A stretch of 64,000 nucleotides of DNA from Pseudomonas sp. CROZ-RG-20F-R04-15. GTDB taxonomy: Bacteria; Pseudomonadota; Gammaproteobacteria; Pseudomonadales; Pseudomonadaceae. The translations under genes were made by a program, and so were the position numbers. Shown piece by piece: positions 36,425 through 51,808 of this stretch; position 1 is the stretch's first letter; each line of letters starts with the position of its first letter. Below the pieces are notes generated by a model. It had not been told where the DNA came from and did no database searches. It worked only from the letters and a program-made list of their open reading frames with translations. Location: positions 186,001 through 250,000 of the forward strand of contig NZ_JAKNQL010000004.1 in assembly GCF_022662375.1 (NCBI RefSeq), given 5' to 3'.

Positions 36425-37621
36425 TCAATCGGCCTGACGACGCAGGAAAGCCGGGATGTCCAGATAGTCCAGATCATCCTGCGGATTCATCTTCGCGGCA
36501 GCCGCAGCACCGGCCTGAGCCTGGTTGCGCATGACGGTCGGACGGTCCAGATCACGGTAATTGACCGCTGGCGCTTCCTGACGGGCCGGAGCCGGTTGTT
36601 GTACCTGGGCGGAAGCCATGGAGGTATGAACGGTGTTGTCGATGACCTTCACAGGCTTCTCGATTTTCGCGCCCAGACCAGTGGCAACCACGGTTACATG
36701 CAGTTCGTCGCGCATGTCCGGATCGATAACGGTACCGACCTTGACCATGGCGTGCTCGGAAGCGAAGGCTTCGATGATGCTACCCACGTCGGAGTACTCA
36801 CCCAGGGACAGGTCAGGACCGGCGGTGATGTTCACCAGGATGCCGCGTGCGCCTTGCAGGTTCACGTCTTCCAGCAGCGGGTTGCGGATCGCCGCTTCAG
36901 TGGCTTCACGTGCACGGTTCGGACCGCTGGCGCAGCCAGTGCCCATCATCGCCATGCCCATTTCGCTCATCACGGTACGTACGTCGGCGAAGTCGACGTT
37001 GATCATGCCCGGACGCTTGATGATGTCGGAGATACCGCGAACGGCACCGGCCAGTACATCGTCAGCCTTGGCGAAAGCCGACAAGAGGCTGGCGTCTTTA
37101 CCGAGGATGGTCAGCAGCTTCTCGTTGGGAATGGTGATCAACGAGTCAACGCTTTCCGAGAGCATGCGGATGCCTTCATCGGCGATCTGCATACGCTTGC
37201 GGCCTTCGAACGGGAACGGACGCGTTACTACCGCAACGGTCAGAATGCCCATTTCCTTGGCCACTTCGGCGATGATCGGCGCAGCACCGGTACCGGTACC
37301 GCCGCCCATGCCAGTGGTGATGAACACCATATTGGTGCCCTGCAGGACTTCGGCAATGCGCTCACGGTCTTCGAGAGCGGCCTGACGACCTACTTCAGGG
37401 TTGGCGCCAGCGCCCAGACCTTTGGTCACGCCGGTACCCAGTTGCAGAATGGTGCGCGCGCCGATGTTTTTCAGCGCTTGAGCATCAGTGTTGGCGCAGA
37501 TGAACTCGACGCCTTCGATGTTGCTCTTGACCATGTGATTGACAGCGTTGCCGCCGCCACCGCCAACACCGATAACTTTGATTACCGGGCTTGCGGGGAT
37601 GTTGTCTACGAGTTCGAACAT
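36425..37621 (-). CDS. ftsZ: Cell division GTPase FtsZ
   Basis: Tubulin homologue that builds the Z ring at midcell. The 398 residues include the GTP signature GGGTGTG (106-112), the T7 catalytic loop NVDFADVR (about 206-213), a variable Ala/Gln-rich linker (about 320-375) and the conserved C-terminal peptide DYLDIPAFLRRQAD that binds FtsA and ZipA. It lies 68 bp after ftsA. GAGAGGG before the ATG gives a strong ribosome binding site. Confidence 0.99.
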   Translation of the reverse strand: MFELVDNIPASPVIKVIGVGGGGGNAVNHMVKSNIEGVEFICANTDAQALKNIGARTILQLGTGVTKGLGAGANPEVGRQAALEDRERIAEVLQGTNMVFITTGMGGGTGTGAAPIIAEVAKEMGILTVAVVTRPFPFEGRKRMQIADEGIRMLSESVDSLITIPNEKLLTILGKDASLLSAFAKADDVLAGAVRGISDIIKRPGMINVDFADVRTVMSEMGMAMMGTGCASGPNRAREATEAAIRNPLLEDVNLQGARGILVNITAGPDLSLGEYSDVGSIIEAFASEHAMVKVGTVIDPDMRDELHVTVVATGLGAKIEKPVKVIDNTVHTSMASAQVQQPAPARQEAPAVNYRDLDRPTVMRNQAQAGAAAAAKMNPQDDLDYLDIPAFLRRQAD

Positions 37622-37689
37622 TTTCCCTCTCCTTACATTCTCTAGTTTTTTCGCCTACTGCTTTTTTGTTGCGGTGTTGCGGTAAATCT

Positions 37690-38949
37690 TTAGAAGTTGC
37701 CTTGAACCCACTTCTTCAATCGGTCCAGCAACGGCGCCTGTGGCTCTTCGTTGCTGTAGCTGTCGCGGCTGCCGATGCCGGAGAACGAAACCCCGTCGGA
37801 CTGCTTTTGCAGGCCGTACATCAACAAGCCAACGCCAGTGGAATAAATCGGGTTGCGCACCACGTCATCCAGGCCTTTCACGCCATGCGGTACACCGAGG
37901 CGTACCGGCATGTGGAAGATTTCCTCGGCCAGTTCAGTGGCGCCTTCCATCTTCGACGTACCGCCGGTCAGGACGATGCCGGCCGGGATCAGGTCTTCGT
38001 AGCCGCTGCGACGCAGCTCGGCCTGAATCAGCGTGAACAGTTCGTCGTAACGCGGCTCGACCACTTCGGCCAGGGCCTGACGCGACAGTTCGCGCGGTGG
38101 ACGGTCGCCAACGCTTGGCACCTTGATGGTTTCACCGGCACCGGCCAGTTTGGCCAGGGCGCAGGCGTAGCGGATCTTGATTTCTTCGGCGTACTGGGTC
38201 GGGGTGCGCAACGCCATGGCGATGTCGTTGGTCACCTGATCACCGGCAATCGGGATCACTGCGGTGTGACGGATCGCGCCTTCGGTGAAGATCGCGATGT
38301 CGGTGGTGCCGCCGCCGATGTCGACCAGGCACACACCCAGCTCTTTCTCGTCATCGGTCAGCACCGAGTAGGCCGAAGCCAGTTGCTCAAGAATGATGTC
38401 GTCGATTTCCAGACCGCAGCGGCGCACGCATTTTTCAATGTTCTGTGCGGCGTTGACGGCGCAGGTGACCACGTGAACCTTGGCTTCCAGACGTACGCCG
38501 GACATGCCCAGTGGTTCGCGAACGCCTTCCTGGTTATCGATCACGTAATCCTGCGGCAGGGTGTGCAGCACACGCTGGTCAGCCGGGATCGCCACGGCCT
38601 GAGCGGCGTCGAGCACGCGCTCAAGGTCGGCCGAGCTGACTTCACGATCGCGGATCGCGACGATGCCGTGGGAGTTCAGGCTGCGGATGTGATTGCCCGC
38701 CACGCCGACGAACGCCGAGTGAATGCGGCAGCCCGCCATCAGTTGGGCTTCTTCGATCGCGCGCTGGATCGATTGCACGGTGGACTCGATGTTGACCACC
38801 ACGCCCTTCTTCAGGCCACGGGACGGATGGGTACCGATCCCGACGATTTCCAGCGAGCCGTCGTCGGAAACCTCGCCGACCAGCGCCACCACTTTGGAGG
38901 TGCCGATATCGAGACCGACGATCATTTTGCCGCTTTGCACGTTTGCCAT
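37690..38949 (-). CDS. ftsA: Cell division protein FtsA
   Basis: Actin-like ATPase that tethers FtsZ to the membrane and recruits late division proteins. The 419 residues carry the phosphate-1 motif GLDIGTSKVVALVGE (about 12-26), phosphate-2 VDIGGGTTDIAIF and the C-terminal amphipathic membrane helix (LLDRLKKWVQGNF). It starts 15 bp after ftsQ. Confidence 0.98.
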   Translation of the reverse strand: MANVQSGKMIVGLDIGTSKVVALVGEVSDDGSLEIVGIGTHPSRGLKKGVVVNIESTVQSIQRAIEEAQLMAGCRIHSAFVGVAGNHIRSLNSHGIVAIRDREVSSADLERVLDAAQAVAIPADQRVLHTLPQDYVIDNQEGVREPLGMSGVRLEAKVHVVTCAVNAAQNIEKCVRRCGLEIDDIILEQLASAYSVLTDDEKELGVCLVDIGGGTTDIAIFTEGAIRHTAVIPIAGDQVTNDIAMALRTPTQYAEEIKIRYACALAKLAGAGETIKVPSVGDRPPRELSRQALAEVVEPRYDELFTLIQAELRRSGYEDLIPAGIVLTGGTSKMEGATELAEEIFHMPVRLGVPHGVKGLDDVVRNPIYSTGVGLLMYGLQKQSDGVSFSGIGSRDSYSNEEPQAPLLDRLKKWVQGNF

Positions 38950-38964
38950 GGGTCCTGCCTCTTC

Positions 38965-39831
38965 TTAATTCTTTGCGACAGCGGGTTGGGCTGTCGTCGG
39001 CGCTACAGGTTCCCGCCAGCCAACAGCGAGGCCGTTGGCGTAGCGCAGATCGATGCGCGCAATGTTCGTAATCTGGTCTTTAAGCGTCTTGTCATAGATG
39101 GCGATAAAGCGGCGCATCTTTTCCACCAGGTTGCCGCGTCCCAGCAGCAACTCGATGCCGGGGCCGGAACTGCCGGCACCGGTGGTCAGGAACCAACTCC
39201 CGCGTTCACGCAGTTCCAGGCGTGCAATCGAGAAGCCCAACGGCCGCAGCATCTGGCTCAGCACCTGATACTGCTGCATGACTTGCTGCTGGGCCCGTTG
39301 TGGGCCGAACAGCTGTGGCAGGTGTTCGTAGTTCGCCAGTTCCTTGGGCGTAAATGCCTGGCCCTGGTTGTTCAGCAACGACTCGTCGCCCCAACGCGCC
39401 ACCGGCAGTTGCTCTTCGAGGCGGATCACCACCTGGTCCGGCCACACCCGACGTACTTCGGCGTGGGCGATCCATGGCATCTGCTCAAGCTCGGTGCGCA
39501 TGCCGGCCAGGTCGATGGTGAAGAAGCTCGACGCCACGTACGGCGCGATCCGCTGCTGCACCGCTTGCTGGCTGATGTAGCTCAGGTCGCCCTGCACGGC
39601 GATCTTGGTGATCGGCCGGTCAGCGTATGGCAGCAGACGCGTTGCCCCTTCGTATGTACCAAAGCCCAGCGCGACCAACAGCACCGGCCAGAACAGACTT
39701 TTCAGAAAGCTGAAATTGGCTTTCGGCAGGCGCGCGGACATCGGCTCTTTCGCCACCATGCGGCTGGCACCCCGCGGCACCGGCTTGCGGCCGGGTGCGG
39801 GAGGCTGATGTCGGAGCTGAGCGCCTTGCAT
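38965..39831 (-). CDS. ftsQ: Cell division protein FtsQ
   Basis: Bitopic divisome protein that binds FtsB-FtsL. 288 residues: a basic cytosolic N-terminus, one membrane helix (about 45-65, [14 protein letters not shown]), a POTRA domain ([18 protein letters not shown]) and the beta domain. ATG 39831 is 4 bp after the ddlB stop; a longer in-frame start would run back into ddlB. Confidence 0.96.
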   Translation of the reverse strand: MQGAQLRHQPPAPGRKPVPRGASRMVAKEPMSARLPKANFSFLKSLFWPVLLVALGFGTYEGATRLLPYADRPITKIAVQGDLSYISQQAVQQRIAPYVASSFFTIDLAGMRTELEQMPWIAHAEVRRVWPDQVVIRLEEQLPVARWGDESLLNNQGQAFTPKELANYEHLPQLFGPQRAQQQVMQQYQVLSQMLRPLGFSIARLELRERGSWFLTTGAGSSGPGIELLLGRGNLVEKMRRFIAIYDKTLKDQITNIARIDLRYANGLAVGWREPVAPTTAQPAVAKN

Positions 39832-39835
39832 CGTC

Positions 39836-42244
<2,409 letters not shown>

Positions 42245-42252
<8 letters not shown>

Positions 42253-43315
42253 GGGCCACCTCCAGACAGGTATCGACCACGCTACGGGTGGCATCGGGTT
42301 TCGCCAGACGGCGGGCCGCTTGGGCCATATCTTCGAGTCGTTGCGGTTGCATCAAGACCTCTGTCAGGCGCGCGGCAAGGTCCGCGGCACCAGTCGTTCT
42401 TTGCGGCATCAGGAAGGCAGCGCCTTCACGGGCCAAATAATCGGCGTTGCGGGTCTGGTGATCGTCGATCGCGTGGGGCAAAGGCACCAGCATCGAGGGC
42501 AGACCGGCGGCAGCCAGCTCACTGATGGTCAACGCGCCTGCGCGGCACACCACCAGGTCAGCCCAGCCATAGGCCTGGGCCATGTCTTTGATGAACGGCT
42601 GCACCTGCGCATCGACGCCGGCGGCGCGGTAGCGCTCTGCAGTCACTTCATCGTGGTTTTTGCCGGCCTGATGAAACACTTCCGGGCGCAAATCGGCAGC
42701 GACTTGGGCCAGGGCTTCAGGCAGCAATTTGTTCAACGGTTCTGCGCCAAGGCTTCCGCCGAGGATCAGCAAACGCGCTTTGCGCCCTGCCAGAGCAGGT
42801 CGCGATGTGTCGAGGAACAGCTCGCTGCGCACCGGGTTGCCGGTGGTACGGCGGGTGTCCGACAGAGTAAAGGTGTCGGGGAACGCTTCACACACCCGGG
42901 CGGCGAACGGCACCAGCAACCGATTGGCGGTGCCGGCCACGGCGTTCTGCTCGTGAACGATCACCGGCACACCGGCCAGTTTTGCGGCGAGGCCACCGGG
43001 GCCAGTCACATAACCACCGAAGCCGACCACGCACACCGGCTTCAAGCGACGAATGATCGCCCGCGCCTGCCATACCGATTTCAGCAGCATGAACGGAGCC
43101 TTGAGCAGCGACAGCTTGCCCTTGCCGCGCAGGCCGGTAGCGTTGATGCGGTGCAGTTCCAGCCCAGCGGCCGGGACCAGTTCGTTTTCGATCCCGCGTG
43201 GTGTGCCGAGCCAGTGCACGGTGTAACCGCGCGCCTGAAACTCGCGGGCACAGGCCAGCGCCGGGAACACGTGGCCGCCGGTGCCGCCGGCCATGATCAA
43301 TACGTTAGCGCCCAT
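42245..43315 (-). CDS. murG: Lipid II-forming GlcNAc transferase MurG
   Basis: Peripheral inner-membrane GT-B enzyme that makes lipid II from lipid I. 356 residues beginning [18 protein letters not shown], with the acceptor loop GGTGGH, a second Gly-rich loop [10 protein letters not shown] and the UDP-GlcNAc site [18 protein letters not shown]. The start overlaps the ftsW end by 11 bp. Confidence 0.98.
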
Positions 43316-44522
43316 GATTCGGCTCCTCGGCGAAGTCGCTCTCATGGAATTCCATCTCTTCACTGCCCAGGTGGGTTCGACTCTCCCACTCGATCCTCAG
43401 CAACAAGCCGAGACAGGCACAGCAGATCACCAACGAACTGCCGCCGTAACTGAGGAACGGCAAGGTCAGACCTTTGGTGGGCAGCAGGCCGACGTTCACC
43501 CCGATGTTGATCAGGAATTGACCAATCCACAGGAACGACAGACCGTAGGCCACATAAGCAGCGAAGAACTGTTTGGCTTTCTCCGCCCACAGGCCGATGT
43601 ACATGCCGCGAATACACACGAACACGAACAGCGCGACGGTGCACAGCGAGCCGACGGCGCCTAATTCTTCAGCCAGAACCGAGAACACGAAGTCGGTGTG
43701 CGCTTCCGGCAGGTAGAACTGTTTCTGCACGCTGTTGCCCAGGCCGACGCCGAGCCACTCACCGCGACCGAAAGCGATCAAGGCTTGCGACAATTGATAA
43801 CCGGCGCCGAACTGGTCAGCCCACGGGTCAGCGAAGTTGGTCAGACGCGCCATTCGATATGGCTGCATCTGAATCAACAGCACCACGGCCCCGACCGCCA
43901 ACACCACCATCAGCGAGAAGCGGAACAGTCCGACCCCGCCGAGGAACAGCATGGCCGCCGCAGCGCCCATCATCACCACGGTGGCTCCGAAGTCCGGCTC
44001 CATCAGCAACAGACCGGCCATCGGCAGCAGCACGATGAACGGCTTGAAGAAGCCCATCCAGCTTTCGCGTACTTCTTTCTGACGCCGCACCAGATAACCG
44101 GCGAGGTAGATCACCACGAACACCTTGGCGATTTCCGACGGCTGCACGTTGAAGAAGCTGAACCCGATCCAGCGCATCGAACCGTTCACTTCGCGACCGA
44201 TGCCGGGAATGATCACCATCACCAGCAAGCCGAACGCGCCGATCAGCATCAGCCAGCCGAGGCGCTGCCAGGTGGCGATCGGAATCATCATGGTGACGAT
44301 GCACGCGCCCAGGCCCAGCACCACATAAATAAGGTGGCGAATCATGTAGTACAGCGGACTGCCCGACTGCGCGGCTGCCACTTCAGTGGACGCCGAGGCG
44401 ATCATGATCAAACCGAGACCGAGCAACGCCAGGCAACCGGCGAGCATCGGGAAGTCGAGGTCGATGCCGCGCCCGGTGATGATCGGCGACGGATACGGTT
44501 TGATGATATTGCGCAGGCTCAT
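43305..44522 (-). CDS. ftsW: Septal peptidoglycan polymerase FtsW
   Basis: SEDS-family membrane glycosyltransferase that polymerises lipid II at the septum with FtsI. 405 residues and about ten membrane helices. Conserved SEDS segments include FNVQPSEIAK, the catalytic-Asp-containing EAHTDFVFSVLAEE and the late LPFLSYGGSSL. ATG 44522 overlaps the murD stop (ATGA); the longest frame adds 41 residues that overlap murD. Confidence 0.97.
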   Translation of the reverse strand: MSLRNIIKPYPSPIITGRGIDLDFPMLAGCLALLGLGLIMIASASTEVAAAQSGSPLYYMIRHLIYVVLGLGACIVTMMIPIATWQRLGWLMLIGAFGLLVMVIIPGIGREVNGSMRWIGFSFFNVQPSEIAKVFVVIYLAGYLVRRQKEVRESWMGFFKPFIVLLPMAGLLLMEPDFGATVVMMGAAAAMLFLGGVGLFRFSLMVVLAVGAVVLLIQMQPYRMARLTNFADPWADQFGAGYQLSQALIAFGRGEWLGVGLGNSVQKQFYLPEAHTDFVFSVLAEELGAVGSLCTVALFVFVCIRGMYIGLWAEKAKQFFAAYVAYGLSFLWIGQFLINIGVNVGLLPTKGLTLPFLSYGGSSLVICCACLGLLLRIEWESRTHLGSEEMEFHESDFAEEPNHGR

Positions 44523-45865
44523 GCCAATTCCTCCACAGCGCGGACGAACTGGTGACCACGGTCTTCGTAATTCTTGAACATGTCGAAACTGGCGCAGGCC
44601 GGCGACAGCAGCACCACATCCCCCGGTTGGGCGGCGGCGCGGCATTGCGCGACGGCGTCGACCAGCGAGGTCGCGCGAATCAGTGGCACGGCATCGCCGA
44701 TGGCTTCACCGATCTTGTCGGAGTCGCGGCCCATCAGGATCACGGCGCGGCAGTTGGCCGCGACAGGATCACGCAGATCGTTGAACTCGGCACCCTTGCC
44801 ATCGCCGCCGGCGATCAGGATGACCTTGCCGTCGATGTCCGCGCCCAAGCCTTCGATGGCGGCCAGTGCGGCACCAACGTTGGTGGCTTTGGAATCGTTG
44901 TAGTAAGCGACGCCGTCGAGATCACGTACCCACTGGCAGCGATGTTCGAGACCGGCGAAGTTGCGCAAGGCCGAGAGCATGGCGTCGAACGGCAGGCCCA
45001 CGGCATGACCCAGCGCCAGTGCCGCGAGGGCGTTGGACTGGTTATGTGCGCCGCGAATCTTCAGTTCACGTACCGGCAGCAGGTTCTGGAATTCGAAGGC
45101 CAGATATTTCTCGCCGTCTTCTTCACGAATACCGAAGGCCTTGAAATCCGGTTTGGTCAGGCCGAAGGTCCAGCACGGCTGGCCCTCGCCCATCAGCGGA
45201 CGGCTCAGCGCATCCTGACGATTGACCACGAACTGCTTCGCCCCCCGGAAGATCCGGTGCTTGGCCAAGTGGTACGCCGGCAGACCGCTGTAGCGATCCA
45301 TGTGGTCTTCGCTGATGTTCAGCACGGTGGCCACTTCGGCGTTGAGCTGGTCGGTGGTTTCCAGCTGGAAGCTCGACAGTTCCATCACGTACAACTCGAC
45401 GTCGTCGCTGAGCAGGTCCAGCGCCGGGGTGCCGAGGTTGCCGCCGACGGCGACGCGCTTGCCGGCCGCAGCCGCCATCTCGCCGACCAGAGTGGTGACG
45501 GTGCTTTTCGCGTTGGAACCGCTGATGGCCACGATCGGCGCCTGCGCGTTACGCGCGAACAGCTCGATGTCGCCGGACAGTTTCACGCCACGGGCCGCAG
45601 CGGCTTGCAGGGCCGGGGTCGCCAGCGCCAGGCCGGGGCTCACGTAGAGCTCGTCGGCACGGCAGAGGAATTCGACGTCCAGCTCGCCACAACGCACTTC
45701 CACGTGCGGATAGTCACGCTTGAGCGTGGCCAGTTCCGGTGGATTTTCCCGCGTGTCCGCCACGGCAAACGACGTGCCCCGGTTCGCCAGGAAGCGAACC
45801 AGGGACATGCCGCTCTTGCCGAGGCCGACAACGATGCGGAAGTGGTCAGAAGCGATCAGAGACAC
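44519..45865 (-). CDS. murD: UDP-MurNAc-L-alanine--D-glutamate ligase
   Basis: Adds D-Glu to UDP-MurNAc-L-Ala. 448 residues; the ATP loop reads GSNAKST (116-122) instead of the GTNGKST of most MurD, a substitution I recall from other Pseudomonas. The rest is normal (GDGKGAEFNDL and the C-terminal LLSPACASFDMF). It lies 5 bp before the mraY stop in the cluster order. Confidence 0.97.
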   Translation of the reverse strand: MSLIASDHFRIVVGLGKSGMSLVRFLANRGTSFAVADTRENPPELATLKRDYPHVEVRCGELDVEFLCRADELYVSPGLALATPALQAAAARGVKLSGDIELFARNAQAPIVAISGSNAKSTVTTLVGEMAAAAGKRVAVGGNLGTPALDLLSDDVELYVMELSSFQLETTDQLNAEVATVLNISEDHMDRYSGLPAYHLAKHRIFRGAKQFVVNRQDALSRPLMGEGQPCWTFGLTKPDFKAFGIREEDGEKYLAFEFQNLLPVRELKIRGAHNQSNALAALALGHAVGLPFDAMLSALRNFAGLEHRCQWVRDLDGVAYYNDSKATNVGAALAAIEGLGADIDGKVILIAGGDGKGAEFNDLRDPVAANCRAVILMGRDSDKIGEAIGDAVPLIRATSLVDAVAQCRAAAQPGDVVLLSPACASFDMFKNYEDRGHQFVRAVEELA

Positions 45866-45870
45866 TCGTT

Positions 45871-46953
45871 CTACCTCAGCTTCAGGGTGGCAAGGCCGAC
45901 AAGCACGAGAATCACGGTGATGATCCAGAAACGGACGATCACGCGCGGCTCGGGCCAGCCCTTGAGTTCAAAATGGTGGTGTATCGGTGCCATGCGGAAC
46001 ACACGGCGACCGGTCAGCTTAAAGGACGCAACCTGAATGACGACTGACAGGGTTTCCATCACGAACACGCCGCCCATGATGAACAGGACGATTTCCTGAC
46101 GGACGATCACCGCGATGGTGCCCAGTGCCGCGCCGAGTGCCAGTGCGCCGACGTCACCCATGAACACTTGCGCTGGGTAAGTGTTGAACCAGAGGAAGCC
46201 CAGCCCGGCACCGATCAGCGCACCGCAGAACACAATCAGCTCGCCCGCGCCCGGCACATAAGGAATCAACAGATATTCAGCGAATTTCACGTTACCCGAC
46301 AGGTAGCAGAAGATGCCGAGGCCACCACCAACCATCACGGTTGGCATGATCGCCAGACCGTCGAGGCCGTCAGTCAGGTTGACCGCGTTGCTCGAACCGA
46401 CGATCACAAAGTAAGTCAGCACGATAAAACCGAGGCCCAGCGGAATGCTGTAATCCTTGAGCATCGGCAGAATCAGCGTGGTTTCCACCGGCGTGGAAGC
46501 GGTCATATAAAGGAAGATCGCCGCGCCGAGGCCGAACACCGATTGCCAGAAATACTTCCAGCGGCTCGGCAGGCCACGGGAGTTTTTCTCGATGACTTTG
46601 CGGTAATCGTCGACCCAGCCAATGGCGCCGAACAGCAGGGTCACCAGCAGAACAGTCCAGACATAACGGTTGCTCAGGTCAGCCCAAAGCAGGGTGCTGA
46701 CGCCGATCGAAGAGAGAATCAGCGCGCCGCCCATGGTCGGGGTGCCCGACTTGGACAGGTGCGATTGCGGACCGTCGTTACGAACGGATTGACCGATCTG
46801 ACGGTTCTGCAGGGTGCGGATCATCCACGGGCCATAGCACAGCGACAAAACCAGCGCGGTCAGTACACCGAGAATCCCGCGCAGGGTCAGGTACTGAAAG
46901 ACCGCGAAGCCTTTGTAGAACTGTTGCAGATACTCCGCTAGCAGCAGCAGCAT
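45871..46953 (-). CDS. mraY: Phospho-MurNAc-pentapeptide translocase
   Basis: Makes lipid I on undecaprenyl phosphate. 360 residues with ten helices. Signatures are [27 protein letters not shown] (Mg-binding aspartates) and [17 protein letters not shown] 46953 overlaps the murF stop by one base (TAATG). Confidence 0.98.
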   Translation of the reverse strand: MLLLLAEYLQQFYKGFAVFQYLTLRGILGVLTALVLSLCYGPWMIRTLQNRQIGQSVRNDGPQSHLSKSGTPTMGGALILSSIGVSTLLWADLSNRYVWTVLLVTLLFGAIGWVDDYRKVIEKNSRGLPSRWKYFWQSVFGLGAAIFLYMTASTPVETTLILPMLKDYSIPLGLGFIVLTYFVIVGSSNAVNLTDGLDGLAIMPTVMVGGGLGIFCYLSGNVKFAEYLLIPYVPGAGELIVFCGALIGAGLGFLWFNTYPAQVFMGDVGALALGAALGTIAVIVRQEIVLFIMGGVFVMETLSVVIQVASFKLTGRRVFRMAPIHHHFELKGWPEPRVIVRFWIITVILVLVGLATLKLR

Positions 46954-48320
46954 TAATGTTTCTCCAGACTGGACCCGCACAGAGCCGCAACGATGTTTTC
47001 CATCGCTGCACTGCGCGAACCCTTGATCAAAATGGTGGTGTTTGTGTCCTGCTCGGCGTCGAGGGCCTGAATCAGTTCGGCTTGCGTGCCGAAGTGATGC
47101 GCCTGTTCACCGAAAGCGTTTACGGCGTGAACCATGTTTGGCCCAACGGCATAAAGCGCGGAAACCTTGCCACGGGCGTACTCGCCCACGTCGCGGTGCC
47201 CCTGCTCCGCCCAATCGCCCAACTCGCCGATATCTCCGAGCACCAGGACGGTGCGGCCGGAAAAGCCGGCGAGTATATCAACGGCCGCGCACATCGAGGT
47301 GGGGTTTGCGTTGTAAGTGTCATCAATCACGCGCATGCCGTTTTTCGCCAGTTGCGCGACAGTGCGGCCCTTGACCGGTTGCACGGCGCCAAGCCCGGTG
47401 GCGATGCCGAACAGCGACACGCCCAAGGCGTGCGCGGCAGCGGCGGCGGCCATGGAATTGGCGACGTTGTGGGTGCCGAGCAGGTTCAGTTGAACGCGTT
47501 CGACACCTTCAGGTGTGTGCAGATTGAAGGCCGGGCAACCACGCGCATCGGTGGTCAGATCGCTGGCATGGAAATCCGCCTGAGTGTTGCTCAGGGCGAA
47601 GGTCAGCACTTTGCGCGCGCCGGCACGGGTCTTCCAGATACCGAAAGCCTTGTCATCGAGATTGAGCACGGCGACACCGTCGGCCGCGAGCCCGTCGATG
47701 ATTTCACCTTTGGCTTCGACGATTTTTTCCGGCCCGCCAAACTCACCGACGTGCGCGGTGCCGGCATTGTTGAGGATCGCCACGTGCGGCTTGGTCAGCC
47801 CGACTGTGTAAGCAATTTCGCCGAGACGCGAAGCACCCAGTTCGATCACCGCCGAAGTGTGCTCCGGGGACAGTTCGAGCAGGGTCAGCGGTGCGCCGAG
47901 GTCGTTGTTCAGATTGCCACGGGTGGCGAGTACCGGGCCGCGCGTGCGCAGGATGCTCGCGAGCATTTCCTTGACCGTGGTCTTGCCGCTGGAGCCAGTG
48001 ATCGCGACGACAGGCTGGGTGAAGGCGGCACGGTTCAGCGCACCCAACTGGCCGAGGGCCTGACGGGTGTCCTTGACCAGCAGTTGCGGCAGCGTGCTGT
48101 CGGCGACTTCACGCTCGACCAGCGCAGCCACGGCGCCTTTGGCAGCGACGTCATTCAAATAGTCATGACCGTCGAAACGCGGACCGGTCAGGGCAATGAA
48201 CAGTTGGCCAGGCTGAATTGCACGACTGTCGATGCTGACGCCGTCAAAACTGGCATCAGCCGCGATCAAACGGGCATCGAGCGCGTTGGTCAGTTCGCTG
48301 AGTTTCAAAGCCTTAAGCAT
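46953..48320 (-). CDS. murF: UDP-MurNAc-tripeptide--D-Ala-D-Ala ligase
   Basis: Adds the D-Ala-D-Ala dipeptide made by DdlB. 455 residues with the ATP loop GSSGKTT (109-115), followed by [15 protein letters not shown] and [11 protein letters not shown]. It overlaps murE by 8 bp. Confidence 0.97.
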   Translation of the reverse strand: MLKALKLSELTNALDARLIAADASFDGVSIDSRAIQPGQLFIALTGPRFDGHDYLNDVAAKGAVAALVEREVADSTLPQLLVKDTRQALGQLGALNRAAFTQPVVAITGSSGKTTVKEMLASILRTRGPVLATRGNLNNDLGAPLTLLELSPEHTSAVIELGASRLGEIAYTVGLTKPHVAILNNAGTAHVGEFGGPEKIVEAKGEIIDGLAADGVAVLNLDDKAFGIWKTRAGARKVLTFALSNTQADFHASDLTTDARGCPAFNLHTPEGVERVQLNLLGTHNVANSMAAAAAAHALGVSLFGIATGLGAVQPVKGRTVAQLAKNGMRVIDDTYNANPTSMCAAVDILAGFSGRTVLVLGDIGELGDWAEQGHRDVGEYARGKVSALYAVGPNMVHAVNAFGEQAHHFGTQAELIQALDAEQDTNTTILIKGSRSAAMENIVAALCGSSLEKH

Positions 48321-49775
48321 GGGCCACCTCCCACGCGGTCAGGGCGTGATCAGCCTCGACCAGATCGGAGAAAGCGTGGCGCTCGCCGTTGATTTCCTGA
48401 TAGTCCTCGTGACCTTTACCGGCCAGGACAATCACGTCATCGGCGGACGCGCCGGCAATCAGTTGTGCAATCGCCTGACCACGGCCGGCGACGAAAGTGA
48501 CTTTATCCACAGCCGTGAAACCGGCGCGGATGTCGTCGAAAATCACCGCTGGATCTTCGGTGCGCGGGTTGTCGTCGGTGACCAGCACCTGATCGGCAAG
48601 ACGCTCAACTACTTCAGCCATCAACGGACGCTTGCCGCGATCACGGTCGCCGCCGCAGCCGAACAGGCACAGCAGTTGACCTTTGACGTGCGGGCGCAGC
48701 GCGGTCAGGACTTTTTCCAGCGCGTCCGGGGTGTGGGCGTAATCGACCACCACCAACGGCTGCGTACCACCACCGAGACGCTGCATGCGCCCGGCCGGGC
48801 CTTCGAGTTTCGGCAGCACTTTGAGAATTTCGTCGAGCGCGTAATCCAGACCGAGCAGCGCGCCGACCGCCGCCAGCACGTTGCTCAGGTTGAAACGGCC
48901 GAGCAGCGTGCTGCGCAGATGATGTTCGCCCTGCGGCGTGACCAGCGTGGCGCGCACGCCGTGGTCGTCGAACTGCGCTTCGCGGCAATACAGGTAGGCG
49001 CTGCTGTCGAGCAGGCTGTAGGTAATCAAGCGCGATTCACGTTTTTCAGCGGCCAGTTGCCGGCCGAAATCGTCGTCGAGGTTGACCACGCGGCACTTCA
49101 GGTCATTCCAGGCGAACAGCTTGGCCTTGGCCTCGGCGTACGCCTGCATGGTGCCGTGATAATCCAGGTGATCGCGGGACAGGTTGGTCATCACCGCGAC
49201 ATCGAACGCCAGTGCAGTGACGCGGCCCTGATCCAGACCGTGGGACGAGACTTCCATGGCCACGGCTTTGGCGCCGGCCTTTTTCAGGTCGCCCAAAGTC
49301 GCTTGCACGGCAATCGGATTCGGCGTGGTGTGCAAACCGCTTTCCAGTGCGCCATAGAAGCCGGAACCCAAGGTTCCGACGATGCCACAATGCTGGCCGA
49401 GCAGATCCAGTGCCTGCGCAACCAATTGGGTCACGCTGGTTTTACCGTTGGTACCAGTCACGCCGATCAGATTCAGGTGATGGCTCGGCTCACCGTAAAA
49501 ACGCCCGGCGATATCCGACAACTGTGCCGCCAGACCTTTGACCGGAATCAGCGGCACGTCAGTGATCGGCAGCACGGTGGCGCCTTCGACTTCATAAGCT
49601 ACAGCCGCAGCACCGCGTTGCAGTGCGTCAGCAATGTGCGCACGGCCATCGAATTTGCCGCCGGGCACGGCGAGAAACAGATCGCCCGCGCGCACGTTGC
49701 GGCTGTCCAGCGCCAATTCACGGATCAACAGATCGTGGCCGGCGTGGGGGAATATCTTGTTCAGACTTAATGACA

Positions 49776-49776
<1 letters not shown>
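48313..49776 (-). CDS. murE: UDP-MurNAc-L-Ala-D-Glu--meso-diaminopimelate ligase
   Basis: Adds the third stem-peptide residue. 487 residues with the ATP loop GTNGKTS (108-114). The DNPR motif (TDDNPRTEDP) marks specificity for meso-diaminopimelate, as expected for a Gram-negative. It overlaps ftsI by one base. Confidence 0.97.
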
Positions 49777-51804
<2,028 letters not shown>

Positions 51805-51808
<4 letters not shown>

